NCBI RefSeq assembly: GCF_001422545.1
Contig: NZ_LMLE01000001.1
Coordinates: 125,373-189,372, forward strand
From: Pedobacter sp. Leaf41
Lineage (GTDB): Bacteria > Bacteroidota > Bacteroidia > Sphingobacteriales > Sphingobacteriaceae
Length of the DNA: 64,000 nt
Reading direction: 5' to 3'
Shown: positions 34,666 through 43,227 of the stretch, one piece after another
How the letters are laid out: every line of letters begins with the position of its first letter
Position numbering within the stretch: position 1 is the stretch's first letter
The notes under the pieces: generated by a model
What the model was told of the DNA's origin: nothing
What the model saw: only the letters and a program-made list of their open reading frames with translations
Database searches by the model: none
Program-made: the position numbers and the translations under genes

Positions 34666-35358
34666 CTAAGCGGAGAAGTAACTCTCTAATTCTTTTAAGG
34701 TGTTTTCATCCGTTTTAAAATCTTTTATCACTTTACCTTTTTCTACCAAAATGATCCGACTACACACATCTGTAACATGGTTTAAATCATGACTAGAAAT
34801 AAAAGTAGTCATGTTGCCAGGGTAAGTTTTCAAAAGCTGTTTCAACCTGATCTGAGTAGTTGGATCGAGGTTAGCGAAAGGTTCATCCAATATCAATAAT
34901 TCAGGTTTCTGCATCAATGCAGCTGCTATACCTACCTTATTTTGATTTCCTTTACTGAAATCGCGGATGTACTTTCCACTATTCAAAATTTCTCCATTGA
35001 AAAAATCTGCATACTGGGTTAAGTAGGCACCAACATCTGCTACGCTTAAGTTATTTAAGCTTCCTATAAAGGTGAAATATTCTTCAGGGGTTAAATAGTC
35101 TATTAAAAAACCTTCATCTAAAAATGATGCGGTATAATTTTTCCAATCATCACCGTCCGCCACGTTTTTATCTTTCGATAAAACTTCACCTTCAGTTGGG
35201 CGAATTAAATCTAAAATCATTCGGAAGAATGTCGTTTTACCAGCGCCGTTATTGCCGACTAAACCAATGGTTTCGCCAGCTCTAATTTGTACATGATCAA
35301 TGTTTACAACTGTTTTATCGCCATAAACTTTCTTTAATTTTTTTACCTCTAGTATCAT
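34666..35358 (-). CDS. ABC transporter ATP-binding protein, partner of DUF5687
   Basis: This is a 230-residue ATPase with Walker A GNNGAGKTT, Q-loop followed by SFLDEGFLIDYLTPEEYF, signature FSKGNQNKVGIA (divergent LSGGQ), Walker B ELLILDEPFANLDP and H-loop FISSHDLNHV. It starts 2 nt after the DUF5687 gene. Such pairs are presumed exporters; substrate unknown. Confidence 0.93.
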   Translation of the reverse strand: MILEVKKLKKVYGDKTVVNIDHVQIRAGETIGLVGNNGAGKTTFFRMILDLIRPTEGEVLSKDKNVADGDDWKNYTASFLDEGFLIDYLTPEEYFTFIGSLNNLSVADVGAYLTQYADFFNGEILNSGKYIRDFSKGNQNKVGIAAALMQKPELLILDEPFANLDPTTQIRLKQLLKTYPGNMTTFISSHDLNHVTDVCSRIILVEKGKVIKDFKTDENTLKELESYFSA

Positions 35359-35360
35359 AA

Positions 35361-36833
35361 TTATTCTCTAAAGCCTTCGGCTATTTTATAACGTTGTTTT
35401 TCAAATTTTGCAGTAATCAGGTTTACCCAGAAACCTCTCATCAAAAGCATCAATACTCCAAAGGCGCCTATGGTAAATAATCCCCAATAGGGAAGGTCCA
35501 ATAAGCTAAAAGGTAAATACATCAACATGGGTGTTAGGGCGTATGGAAACATAAGTAACCACTGTGTGGCTCCTGTACCCTGATAATTAAAGCTTGCAGC
35601 TTTGGTAATATCTATTCGTTTATAATTGAATGTGGCCAGGTAAAGTACTATGACGGTACCAAAACCGATATTATACAGATAACAAACTAAATGCATCACT
35701 ACCAGTTTCCAGCTCATAAAGCCATAAAATGTAGAAAGTAGACTAATGATAGTGGAGCCGATAGTAAATAGCAAAAACTTTGCCTTTATAAAATTTTTAA
35801 AATTTATTTTGTTGCTTAACAATCCATCAAAATGTGAACTTTGCCAGGCAAACATAAATTGCCCGTAAATAATGATGGATACGCCTGTCATAAAAATCCC
35901 TGCAAACATCATCTTACCAAACGAATCGGTGTCGATTAGTTTTTGTCTATAGAAAAAGAATCCATAGAGCAGAAAAAATAAGCCAAGGATCACTGATGAA
36001 CGGGAGCGTTTGTGGCGCAAAATAAGTTTTAATTCCAAAGCCGCTAACTCTCCTACTTTGCCGAAACGATTTAAGAAGGCATAGTCAGTACTCACTTTTT
36101 TCTCTTGCTTGGCGCCTAATTCTTCAGCGTATAAGTTCTTTAATAAGAAGTCAGAATTAATTTTAAAAACCGCGAAAGCGAGTATGGTGAATGCGAAACT
36201 CAGGTACGGGCGTTCGCCAATGGCCCTGAAAACTGTATCGGAAACACTAATTAATGAAATGATTTTGAAATACTCTAAAGCACCAAAAATAGCAATCAAT
36301 ATAAAGCCGCCCAAAGTGTAAAGCACATTGGTAATTGATTTTCTTTTGATATAGAGAATCAAATAGTTATTGAAAACGGTAATTGAAAGTATGGCTACTA
36401 CATACATTACGGCAGCAAAAGCGCCATATTCATCAATTATTTCTGTAAAGATAAAAGGGAAAAATAGAAAAATCGGCCAGAGATTAAAAGCTGAAAAAAG
36501 TGCTTTAATATTCAAAAAACCAATGATTTTATACTTCGGGACTTTTAAATGCAAATAAGGAATAATGCTTAAGGTAGGGAGTTCTTGTAGCTGCAAACGC
36601 ATAACGAAGTCAAAAGCGAAATAATACAGAATTATTCCATTAAAACTGGTCAGGATATCTACACCTTTAAAAACTTTAGGTAGGAAGATATTCATTCCAA
36701 AACCAATTCCAACGGCAACAGCCAGGAAATAGAGCATGAAAAATCCCAGTAAAATTTGAGTGGCGATACTACCGCCACGATTTCTGGATCGCCAAAAGGA
36801 TTTCCTTTGATGGCTCAAAAAAGTACTCAGCAT
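35361..36833 (-). CDS. DUF5687 family ABC permease
   Basis: This is a 490-residue membrane protein with roughly ten to twelve hydrophobic segments. The N-terminus LSHQRKSFWRSRNRGGSIAT and the following FFMLYFLAVAVGIGFGMNIF are characteristic of DUF5687 proteins of Bacteroidota. The cytoplasmic loop before TDYAFLNRFGKVGELAALELKL separates two membrane halves. Its ATPase partner follows after 2 nt. Confidence 0.88.
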   Translation of the reverse strand: MLSTFLSHQRKSFWRSRNRGGSIATQILLGFFMLYFLAVAVGIGFGMNIFLPKVFKGVDILTSFNGIILYYFAFDFVMRLQLQELPTLSIIPYLHLKVPKYKIIGFLNIKALFSAFNLWPIFLFFPFIFTEIIDEYGAFAAVMYVVAILSITVFNNYLILYIKRKSITNVLYTLGGFILIAIFGALEYFKIISLISVSDTVFRAIGERPYLSFAFTILAFAVFKINSDFLLKNLYAEELGAKQEKKVSTDYAFLNRFGKVGELAALELKLILRHKRSRSSVILGLFFLLYGFFFYRQKLIDTDSFGKMMFAGIFMTGVSIIIYGQFMFAWQSSHFDGLLSNKINFKNFIKAKFLLFTIGSTIISLLSTFYGFMSWKLVVMHLVCYLYNIGFGTVIVLYLATFNYKRIDITKAASFNYQGTGATQWLLMFPYALTPMLMYLPFSLLDLPYWGLFTIGAFGVLMLLMRGFWVNLITAKFEKQRYKIAEGFRE

Positions 36834-36890
36834 ATATAAGTTTAGTATTAGTTTCTATCTATTAGTTAACGTTTCCCTTCAAATGTTACA

Positions 36891-38171
36891 CTAATAATTG
36901 TATTTGTCTTTCCAGTTTTGTTTCAGCTTTTCCCGAAGCTTTTCTTCTGCCGGGTTTTTCCCTGGGTCGTAAAGTCTTGTTCCGCTTAATTCATCCGGAA
37001 AATATTCCTGTGGCTCAAAATTCCCCTCATAACCATGCGAATATTTATAGTCTTTTCCATAACCAATGTTCTTCATCAACTTGGTTGGTGCATTGCGAAT
37101 GTGTAGCGGAACAGGCAGGTTTCCGGTTTGCTTTACGAGTGCTTGTGCATGGTTAATGGCTTCATAAGCTGCATTGCTTTTAGCCGAACTGGCCAAATAG
37201 GTTACGCATTGTGATAAGATAATTCTGGCTTCAGGATAGCCGATCACGTTTACAGCGGTAAAGCAATTATTGGCCAGAAGCAGGGCATTTGGATTGGCGT
37301 TTCCAATATCTTCTGAAGAAAGAATTAATAATCTTCTGGCAATAAAGAGTGGATCTTCACCACCTTCAATCATTCTGGCCAGCCAATAAACAGCGGCATT
37401 TGGATCGCTACCACGGATAGATTTGATAAATGCTGAAATGATATCATAGTGTTGTTCACCTGCTTTATCATACAAAGCTAAATTCTGCTGTGCATGCGCC
37501 AAAACATTTTCATTTGTTAAGGTTATTTTATCGCCGCCGATACCGTTAATGGCGATTTCCAAAACGTTTAAAAGCTTTCTGGCGTCGCCGCCACTTAAGC
37601 GAATTAAGGCTTCATGCTCTTTAATAGCAATTTTCTTTTCACTAAGAATGCTATCTTTTTTAATGGCCGTTTGCAATAAACCAGCAAGCTCTTCTTCAGT
37701 TAAGGATTTTAAAATATAGACCTGGCAACGGGAAAGCAAAGCGGAAATCACTTCAAATGAAGGGTTTTCTGTGGTGGCGCCGATTAGCGTTACCAAACCG
37801 CGTTCTACAGCGCCCAACAGACTATCTTGCTGCGATTTGCTAAACCGATGAATCTCGTCGATGAATAAAATAGGCAAACCTAAAAAACTGTCTTTTAATG
37901 CTGCAGCTTTATCAATCACTTCTCGTATATCTTTAACGCCGCTATTAATAGCACTGAGGTTAAAAAAAGGTCGATCTAAAGCTTGAGAAATGATATAAGC
38001 TAAAGTGGTTTTGCCGACTCCGGGAGGTCCCCAAAAAATCATGGATGGCAATTGACTGCTTTCAATCGCTTTGCGCAAAACTGCACCTGTACCCACCAAA
38101 TGTTTTTGCCCTACATATTCATCGAGGTTTTGAGGGCGCATTCTTTCGGCTAAAGGGGCTTGATTCTGCAT
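36891..38171 (-). CDS. rarA: Replication-associated recombination protein A
   Basis: This is a 426-residue AAA+ ATPase of the RarA/MgsA/WRNIP1 family that acts at stalled replication forks. The N-terminus PLAERMRPQNLDEYVGQKHL, Walker A WGPPGVGKTTLA, Walker B ILFIDEIHRFSKSQQD, sensor 1 LIGATTENPSFEV and the C-terminal tetramerisation region with GSDPNAAVYWLARMIEGGED and YKYSHGYEGNF are all typical. Length matches the family. It is monocistronic. Identification is firm. Confidence 0.96.
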   Translation of the reverse strand: MQNQAPLAERMRPQNLDEYVGQKHLVGTGAVLRKAIESSQLPSMIFWGPPGVGKTTLAYIISQALDRPFFNLSAINSGVKDIREVIDKAAALKDSFLGLPILFIDEIHRFSKSQQDSLLGAVERGLVTLIGATTENPSFEVISALLSRCQVYILKSLTEEELAGLLQTAIKKDSILSEKKIAIKEHEALIRLSGGDARKLLNVLEIAINGIGGDKITLTNENVLAHAQQNLALYDKAGEQHYDIISAFIKSIRGSDPNAAVYWLARMIEGGEDPLFIARRLLILSSEDIGNANPNALLLANNCFTAVNVIGYPEARIILSQCVTYLASSAKSNAAYEAINHAQALVKQTGNLPVPLHIRNAPTKLMKNIGYGKDYKYSHGYEGNFEPQEYFPDELSGTRLYDPGKNPAEEKLREKLKQNWKDKYNY

Positions 38172-38349
38172 AATTGTAAATATATAAAATTTGATTATTT
38201 TGGAAACGGATTCTTACTAACAACTGGTTGGCATTTAGCCGAAAGTGTACTAACCTGCATATTTTATCTCTGCAGTATAATTAACGCACTATCAGAAGAC
38301 TACGGGCGAAAAAATATCTCTTTCTTAATCGCGAAATTCTGCCATTAGC

Positions 38350-39657
38350 TTACTCCTCTATTTTTGAATGATGCTTGGGGTCTTTCATGGTTGTATACAA
38401 AATCAATGAAATTAAAATGCAACCTGTAACATACCAATAGAAGTAATTTTCGTGTCCGATATTTTTAAACCAAAGTGCAAAATACTCAGCTGTACCGCCA
38501 AAGATGGCTACGGTTAAAGCATATGGCAGTCCCACGCCTAAAGCTCTAATCTCTGCCGGAAATAGTTCAGCCTTTACCACCGCATTTATACTGGTATATC
38601 CACTCACAATGATCAAAGCAGCAATCATTAATAAAAAGATAATGGTTGTGTTGGTTTCGGTGGCTAAACCAGTTAAAATAGGAACAGTACAAACAGAACC
38701 TAAAACGCCAAAACCAATTAATAATGGTTTCCTACCAATTTTATCAGATAATAAGCCAAACAATGGTTGCAATATAGCAAACACTAAAAGCGAAATAAAT
38801 GATAGCGTTGTGGAAGTTTCTTTGCTTAAATGAACAGTATTAACTAAGAATTTTTGCATGTATGTACTGAAAGTATAAAAGGCAATTGTTCCACCCAGTG
38901 TTAAACCAACAACCGTAAAAACTTCTTTCGGATATTTCATCAGCACAGCAATTCCACCTTTTTTTGCTTCTCTATCTTTGCTTTTAAAAGCGGAAGTTTC
39001 GGCAATATGTCGTCTTAAATAAAGCGCAATGAAGGAAAGTATAGCACCAATAAAAAATGGTATTCGCCAGCCCCAATCATGGAGTTGTTGTGGAGTAAGT
39101 AACCAGTTTTGTAAAACGAGTTGAATGCCCAAAGCCAGTAACTGACCGCCAATAAGGGTTACATATTGAAAGCTTGAATAAAAACCACGATGTTTTTTGG
39201 AAGCCATTTCACTAAGATATGTAGCAGAGGTTCCGTATTCTCCGCCCGTACTTAAACCTTGAATAAGTCTTGCAAAAACCAACAGCAATGGTGCTAAAAT
39301 GCCAATTTGCTTATAGCCTGGCGTTAAACCAATAATTAAGGAGCCAATTGCCATGATGAAAACCGACAGAGCCATAGCGGTTTTTCGGCCTTTTTTATCG
39401 GCAATACTTCCAAATAACCACCCACCGATTGGTCGCATTAAAAAGCCTACTGCAAAAATTCCAGCTGTATTTAGGAGTTGAGCAGTAGGATTGCTGTTAG
39501 GGAAAAAAACGGGAGAAAAATATAACGCAAAAGCAGAATAAGTATACCAATCGTACCACTCTACTAAATTGCCCACAGAGCCACCGAAGATAGATTTTAA
39601 CCTGTATTTAACGTCATTCATCTCTTCTGAAGGAAAATCATTTGTGGATTTATTCAT
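38350..39657 (-). CDS. MFS transporter, metabolite:H+ symporter (MHS) family
   Basis: This is a 435-residue permease with 12 transmembrane segments. MHS-family marks are GGSVGNLVEWYDWYTYSAFA at the first helix, RPIGGWLFGSIADKKGRKTA in loop 2-3, and LIQGLSTGGEYGTSATYLSE. It resembles KgtP (2-oxoglutarate) and ProP-type permeases; the likely substrate is a dicarboxylate or betaine-type compound. The ATG at 39657 is preferred to a TTG 36 nt upstream. Confidence 0.9.
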   Translation of the reverse strand: MNKSTNDFPSEEMNDVKYRLKSIFGGSVGNLVEWYDWYTYSAFALYFSPVFFPNSNPTAQLLNTAGIFAVGFLMRPIGGWLFGSIADKKGRKTAMALSVFIMAIGSLIIGLTPGYKQIGILAPLLLVFARLIQGLSTGGEYGTSATYLSEMASKKHRGFYSSFQYVTLIGGQLLALGIQLVLQNWLLTPQQLHDWGWRIPFFIGAILSFIALYLRRHIAETSAFKSKDREAKKGGIAVLMKYPKEVFTVVGLTLGGTIAFYTFSTYMQKFLVNTVHLSKETSTTLSFISLLVFAILQPLFGLLSDKIGRKPLLIGFGVLGSVCTVPILTGLATETNTTIIFLLMIAALIIVSGYTSINAVVKAELFPAEIRALGVGLPYALTVAIFGGTAEYFALWFKNIGHENYFYWYVTGCILISLILYTTMKDPKHHSKIEE

Positions 39658-39816
39658 ATGCTTACATTGAAAGAATGATTGTTTTTTAAACAAACGAGTT
39701 AAACACTAATTGGTAAGTTTTGTTTAATTTGTAAGATAGTTTTAGAATAATTCATTTGCAAGAAAGTATTCAAAAAATTAAGTCACCAATTCAAGCACCC
39801 ACTTATTAAATTAAGC

Positions 39817-40548
39817 ATGAAAGATAATTTTTCTACCCAGTCTGCTGAGTATGCCATCTATCGACCAACGTATCCTCAGGAGCTATATGATTACCTTTTC
39901 AATTTGGTGAACAACAAAGATGCCGCATGGGATTGCGCAACAGGAAATGGACAGGTTGCTAGGGTTTTAGCGCAACATTTTAAGTCAGTTTATGCGACGG
40001 ATATTAGTGAGCAGCAGCTTAATCAAGCGCTTAAAATGCCAAATATTGTTTACGATGTAGCACCAGCTGAGAAAATAAATGTTCCCGATCAAAGTTTTGA
40101 TCTTGTAACGGTAGCACAGGCAATCCATTGGTTTAATTTTGAAGCATTTTATTCTGAGGTAAAAAGAACACTTAAGCCCAATGGCTTACTGGCCGTAATT
40201 GGTTATGGGATTATGTTCATCGATAAAAAAGTTGATAAAGCCATCCATAAGCTTTACGAAGATATTTTAGGTAAATATTGGGATAGCGAACGGAGGTATA
40301 TTGAAGAAGGTTATAAAACCATTCCATTTCCTTTTGAAGAAATTATTGCACCGCATTTTCAAATTAAAACCAAATGGACTTTCAATCAGATGATTGGATA
40401 TTTGAATACCTGGTCATCTCTTCAACATTACAAGAAGGCAAACGATAGAAATCCTTTAGAATATATGTTTACCGAACTGAAAGAGGCTTGGGGAGACGAT
40501 GCCACCAAAGATGTGCATTTCCCAATATTATTGAGGGTAGGGAGATAA
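39817..40548 (+). CDS. Class I SAM-dependent methyltransferase
   Basis: This is a 243-residue cytosolic methyltransferase of the Methyltransf_11 type. Motif I is AWDCATGNGQVARVL (SAM-binding), the acidic residue is in VYATDIS, motif II/III is FDLVTVAQAIHWFNFEAF and KPNGLLAVIGYG. It resembles yeast Tmt1/trans-aconitate methyltransferase-like proteins of unknown substrate. No operon partners. Confidence 0.92.
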   Translation: MKDNFSTQSAEYAIYRPTYPQELYDYLFNLVNNKDAAWDCATGNGQVARVLAQHFKSVYATDISEQQLNQALKMPNIVYDVAPAEKINVPDQSFDLVTVAQAIHWFNFEAFYSEVKRTLKPNGLLAVIGYGIMFIDKKVDKAIHKLYEDILGKYWDSERRYIEEGYKTIPFPFEEIIAPHFQIKTKWTFNQMIGYLNTWSSLQHYKKANDRNPLEYMFTELKEAWGDDATKDVHFPILLRVGR

Positions 40549-40570
40549 GCATCAAGCTAAAATCGATTGC

Positions 40571-40605
40571 AAAAAAAAAATCCCCCAAAAAATTCGGAGG
40601 ATTTT
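40571..40605 (-). terminator. Terminator of pdhB
   Basis: Minus-strand hairpin AATCCTCC-gaattttttg-GGGGATT followed by a run of ten T. It lies about 40 nt after the pdhB stop. Confidence 0.75.
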
Positions 40606-40611
40606 ATATTT

Positions 40612-40640
40612 TTAGTCTTCGACTACGCCCAGACTGACAT
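40612..40640. repeat. Dispersed repeat copy (core TCGRCTDCGCYC)
   Basis: The stretch AGTCTTCGACTACGCCCAGA and flanking TGACA resembles the copies at 22868-22894 and in hisS at 53697-53725. It sits between pdhB and its terminator. Confidence 0.5.
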
Positions 40641-40647
40641 TTTTAAA

Positions 40648-41634
40648 TTATTTTGTAGCGTACATTACTTCTTTAACCGCTTTAACAACTCTATCTGCAT
40701 TTGGTAAGCTGGCAGCAATTAAAGTTGGCGAATATGGAAGTGGAACATCAGCACAAGTAATACGTAAAACTGGCGCATCTAAATAATCGAAAGCTTTTTT
40801 CTGAACCATAAAAGCAATCTCACCTGAAAGTGATGCCAATGGCCAAGCTTCTTCTACTACAACTAAACGGTTGGTTTTCTTAACAGATTCGATAATCGTG
40901 TCGTAATCGATTGGGCGAACAGTACGTAAATCAATTACTTCTACATTGATGCCCTCTTTGGTTAATTCCTCTACTGCTGGATTAACTACACGGGTTAACA
41001 TTTTACCGAAAGTTACTATAGTTACATCTGTACCTTGTTTAGTTACATTTGCTTTACCGAATTCGATATAATATTCTTCTGCAGGAACGTCACCTTTATC
41101 ACCATACATTACTTCCGATTCCATGAAAATAACTGGATCTGGATCAATAATAGCTTGTTTTAATAATCCTTTTGCATCATAAGGAGTTGAAGGAACAACA
41201 ACTTTTAAACCTGGAGTATTGGCAAACCAGTTTTCGAAGTTTTGAGAGTGTTGTGCCCCTAATTGACCTGCGTTACCTGTTGGGCCGCGGAAAACCATTG
41301 GGCATGAGAACTGACCACCACTCATTGATAAAATTTTAGCAGCACCGTTGATAATTTGATCGATAGCTACTAATGAGAAGTTGAAAGTCATGAACTCCAC
41401 AATTGGAATAAGGCCTGCTGTTGCAGCACCTGTTGCAATACCTGCGAAACCTAGTTCGGCAATCGGGGTATCGATAATACGTTTTGCACCAAATTCATCA
41501 AGCATTCCCTGACTTACTTTGTACGCTCCGTTATATTCTGCTACTTCTTCACCTAATAAAAAAACGCGGTCATCTTTGCGCATTTCTTCTTGCATGGCTT
41601 CACGTAGTGCTTCTCTAAATTGGATTTCTCTCAT
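40648..41634 (-). CDS. pdhB: Pyruvate dehydrogenase E1 component, beta subunit
   Basis: This is the 328-residue beta subunit of the pyruvate dehydrogenase E1 heterotetramer, which decarboxylates pyruvate and reductively acetylates the lipoyl E2. Typical stretches: REALREAMQEEMRKDDRVFLLGEEV, TPIAELGFAGIATGAATAGL (thiamine-diphosphate contacts), VEFMTFNFSLVAIDQIINGA, MSGGQFSCPMVFRGPTGNAG, and the transketolase C-terminal VIDLRTVRPIDYDTII. The ATG at 41634 is used; the TTG 24 nt upstream overlaps the promoter. The alpha and E2/E3 genes are not in the window, as is common in this family. Confidence 0.96.
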   Translation of the reverse strand: MREIQFREALREAMQEEMRKDDRVFLLGEEVAEYNGAYKVSQGMLDEFGAKRIIDTPIAELGFAGIATGAATAGLIPIVEFMTFNFSLVAIDQIINGAAKILSMSGGQFSCPMVFRGPTGNAGQLGAQHSQNFENWFANTPGLKVVVPSTPYDAKGLLKQAIIDPDPVIFMESEVMYGDKGDVPAEEYYIEFGKANVTKQGTDVTIVTFGKMLTRVVNPAVEELTKEGINVEVIDLRTVRPIDYDTIIESVKKTNRLVVVEEAWPLASLSGEIAFMVQKKAFDYLDAPVLRITCADVPLPYSPTLIAASLPNADRVVKAVKEVMYATK

Positions 41635-41655
41635 TGTAAATTTTAATAACGGTGG

Positions 41656-41687
41656 CAAATATAATTATTAATCGTTACCAAACCAAA
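41656..41687 (-). promoter_or_regulatory. pdhB: Promoter of pdhB (TTTG-N20-TATATTTG)
   Basis: On the minus strand CTTTGG (-33) is followed by 20 bp and then TATATTTG (-7 box, 41656-41663), with the ATG 21 nt further. Both elements match the Bacteroidota major sigma factor consensus. Confidence 0.65.
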
Positions 41688-41714
41688 GGGAATTAAACCT
41701 CTATTTTGTAATAA

Positions 41715-41852
41715 TTATGGTTGATAATGGTGATTTTTAAGGCTTTTTGGATCGAGCTTGTACGTCTGTTTTACATTAGCTAAAATAATATTTTGTAATG
41801 CTTCCACTAAGCTTGCGTTTGTATCAGGATTTTGGTTTTTCTCGAAATACTT
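41715..41852 (-). pseudogene. Startless ORF fragment, origin unknown
   Basis: A 45-codon open stretch without a start codon (ending HHYQP, then TAA) follows an in-frame stop. The composition (TNASLVEALQNIILANVKQT) looks protein-like, but I recognise no family. It may be the tail of another decayed gene, since the adjacent stretch is also debris. Confidence 0.25.
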
Positions 41853-41868
41853 TTATCAAAATTAACAA

Positions 41869-41964
41869 TTATAAATTTTCTAAATCATTAATATCTTTTG
41901 CTCTGGCAGAAGTCTTTTTTGCGGTTAACAAATCTTCGTAATTTATCGTTCGTATAATTAAGTA
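41869..41964 (-). pseudogene. C-terminal remnant of a nucleotidyltransferase-like protein
   Basis: About 31 codons ending INYEDLLTAKKTSARAKDINDLENL and TAA match the conserved C-terminal tail (DL..AKKA..R.KDL.DLENL) of minimal-nucleotidyltransferase/DUF6036-type proteins. In related genomes these are encoded directly behind a small protein like the one at 41993-42199. The N-terminal catalytic part is absent, so the toxin-like partner of this pair has been lost. Confidence 0.5.
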
Positions 41965-41992
41965 CTCTTCTTCATGTTGCAAATATTGCCCA

Positions 41993-42193
41993 TTACTTTC
42001 TGGTTCGAACTGAAAATATTGATTTATCCATCTTAGGAGGGCAATTTTCAGGATAATTATAAGCAACACTATTCAAATAGTTGGCAGTTTTTAAACGTTC
42101 TTGCCACGATAGATTTTTATAATAAATTCTATCAGTTTTACTTGCTTCCTTCGCACTTTGAGCCTTGAATGCTGTTCTGTCTAAACGGTACAT
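41993..42193 (-). CDS. Small conserved protein, likely partner of a lost nucleotidyltransferase
   Basis: This is a 66-residue protein from the ATG at 42193 (two codons inside a slightly longer frame), beginning MYRLDRTAFKAQSAKEASKT and containing LSWQERLKTANYLNSVAYNYP and NPPKMDK-like CPPKMDKSIFS. The family, which I recognise only by pattern, occurs in Bacteroidota next to nucleotidyltransferase-fold proteins in a toxin-antitoxin-like arrangement. It appears full-length here, while its downstream partner is reduced to a tail. Function unknown. Confidence 0.6.
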   Translation of the reverse strand: MYRLDRTAFKAQSAKEASKTDRIYYKNLSWQERLKTANYLNSVAYNYPENCPPKMDKSIFSVRTRK

Positions 42194-42222
42194 AGTCAAA
42201 TATAAAAATATTAAAATCTGAT

Positions 42223-42780
42223 TTAGTGATTCGGATTTAACAATCCGTAAATCTCGCTATCTAAAAACTGGCCTCTGAAATAAAAATCTTGTTTAAAGTG
42301 AGCCTCTTTAACGAAACCATGCTTGATAAGCATTTGCCTGGAAGCATCGTTTTCTACATTGATATTTGCTTTAATGGTGTGCAGATTGATGTCTTCAAAG
42401 CCAAAATCAATTGTTCTTTTTAGCGCTTCGGATATTATTCCTTTTCTCCAGTAGTTGGGGTGTAGCATATAACCGATTTCTGCCCTGTGGTTGGCAAAAT
42501 CAGTTCTCCAATATCCAATGGAGCCAATCATTTCATCAGGATTTTCTTTTTCTGCAATTACCCAAGCCAAATTATCAGCATTTTCGAAACCTTGATTTAA
42601 TGTGGTGATGAATGTTTGAATGTCTAATAAATCTTGAGGTCTTTCTCGGTCGATGTATTTCATTACCCTTTCATTGGTCCGCATGGCGAATAAGGTTTCG
42701 GCATCTGATAACGAATGTTCACGAAGAATTAATCGTTTGGTTTCGAGTATTGGAAATTTGGTGAAGTTGAGGGTAAGCAT
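42223..42780 (-). CDS. GNAT-family N-acetyltransferase (RimJ/RimL-like)
   Basis: This is a 185-residue acetyltransferase of the Acetyltransf_3 group. Visible: KFPILETKRLILREHSLSDA at the N-terminus, acetyl-CoA region IGYMLHPNYWRKGIISEALK, and INVENDASRQMLIKHGFVKE. Likely acetylates an N-terminal amine of a protein or a small molecule. It starts 4 nt after the RAYT stop and may be transcribed with it. Confidence 0.92.
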   Translation of the reverse strand: MLTLNFTKFPILETKRLILREHSLSDAETLFAMRTNERVMKYIDRERPQDLLDIQTFITTLNQGFENADNLAWVIAEKENPDEMIGSIGYWRTDFANHRAEIGYMLHPNYWRKGIISEALKRTIDFGFEDINLHTIKANINVENDASRQMLIKHGFVKEAHFKQDFYFRGQFLDSEIYGLLNPNH

Positions 42781-42784
42781 ATTA

Positions 42785-43216
42785 TTATTTTCTTAATTCA
42801 AATTTATATTTATCGGCGAACTCTTTCACTTCTTCTTCAAAAGATTTTTTGCTATGATGTTTTTCTTGATTTTTAATGTAATTACTAACAATCTCTAAAT
42901 TGGATTCGCTAACAGAGACCGCGAAATAATCATCTTGCCAAATAAAGGGTTCGTCGGTTAATTTATTTTTATTTATCCAATGGGCAGATTCGCCCTTTAT
43001 TAGCTGTGCAATTTTAGCTATGGTTTGTTCTTTTCCTATTGATATCAAACAATGCAAATCTTCTGTATAGCCATTTACAGCTTTTAGGAAAATTGATTTT
43101 TCTTTACAATTCTCTATGATATGATTCTGAAGTTTGTAGCGGATGTTTTGAGTTAAATAGGGATGTCGGTTTTTAGTTGAGAACACCAGGTGAACCCAAA
43201 TTTTTACATACGACAT
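42785..43216 (-). CDS. REP-associated tyrosine transposase (RAYT, IS200-like Y1)
   Basis: This is a 143-residue Y1_Tnp (HUH single-strand) transposase, the usual size for IS200-like proteins. Visible family features are WVHLVFSTKNRHPYL at residues 7-21, KAVNGYTEDLHCLISIGKEQ at 45-64, LIKGESAHWINKNKL, WQDDYFAVSVSES, and the catalytic-tyrosine helix NYIKNQEKHH (Tyr113). The HUH site reads Asp53-Leu-His55, where relatives have His-Val-His, so the first metal-binding His is replaced; a single C-to-G change would do this. Palindromes of REP type crowd its 5' flank. No IS ends or left/right cleavage hairpins of a complete IS200 were seen. Confidence 0.85.
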   Translation of the reverse strand: MSYVKIWVHLVFSTKNRHPYLTQNIRYKLQNHIIENCKEKSIFLKAVNGYTEDLHCLISIGKEQTIAKIAQLIKGESAHWINKNKLTDEPFIWQDDYFAVSVSESNLEIVSNYIKNQEKHHSKKSFEEEVKEFADKYKFELRK

Positions 43217-43227
43217 ATCTTAAAGTT

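Noticed and set aside
38160..38348. 62-codon plus-strand ORF between rarA and the MFS gene
   Set aside because: No family pattern and no promoter box, and it overlaps the rarA start; treated as chance.
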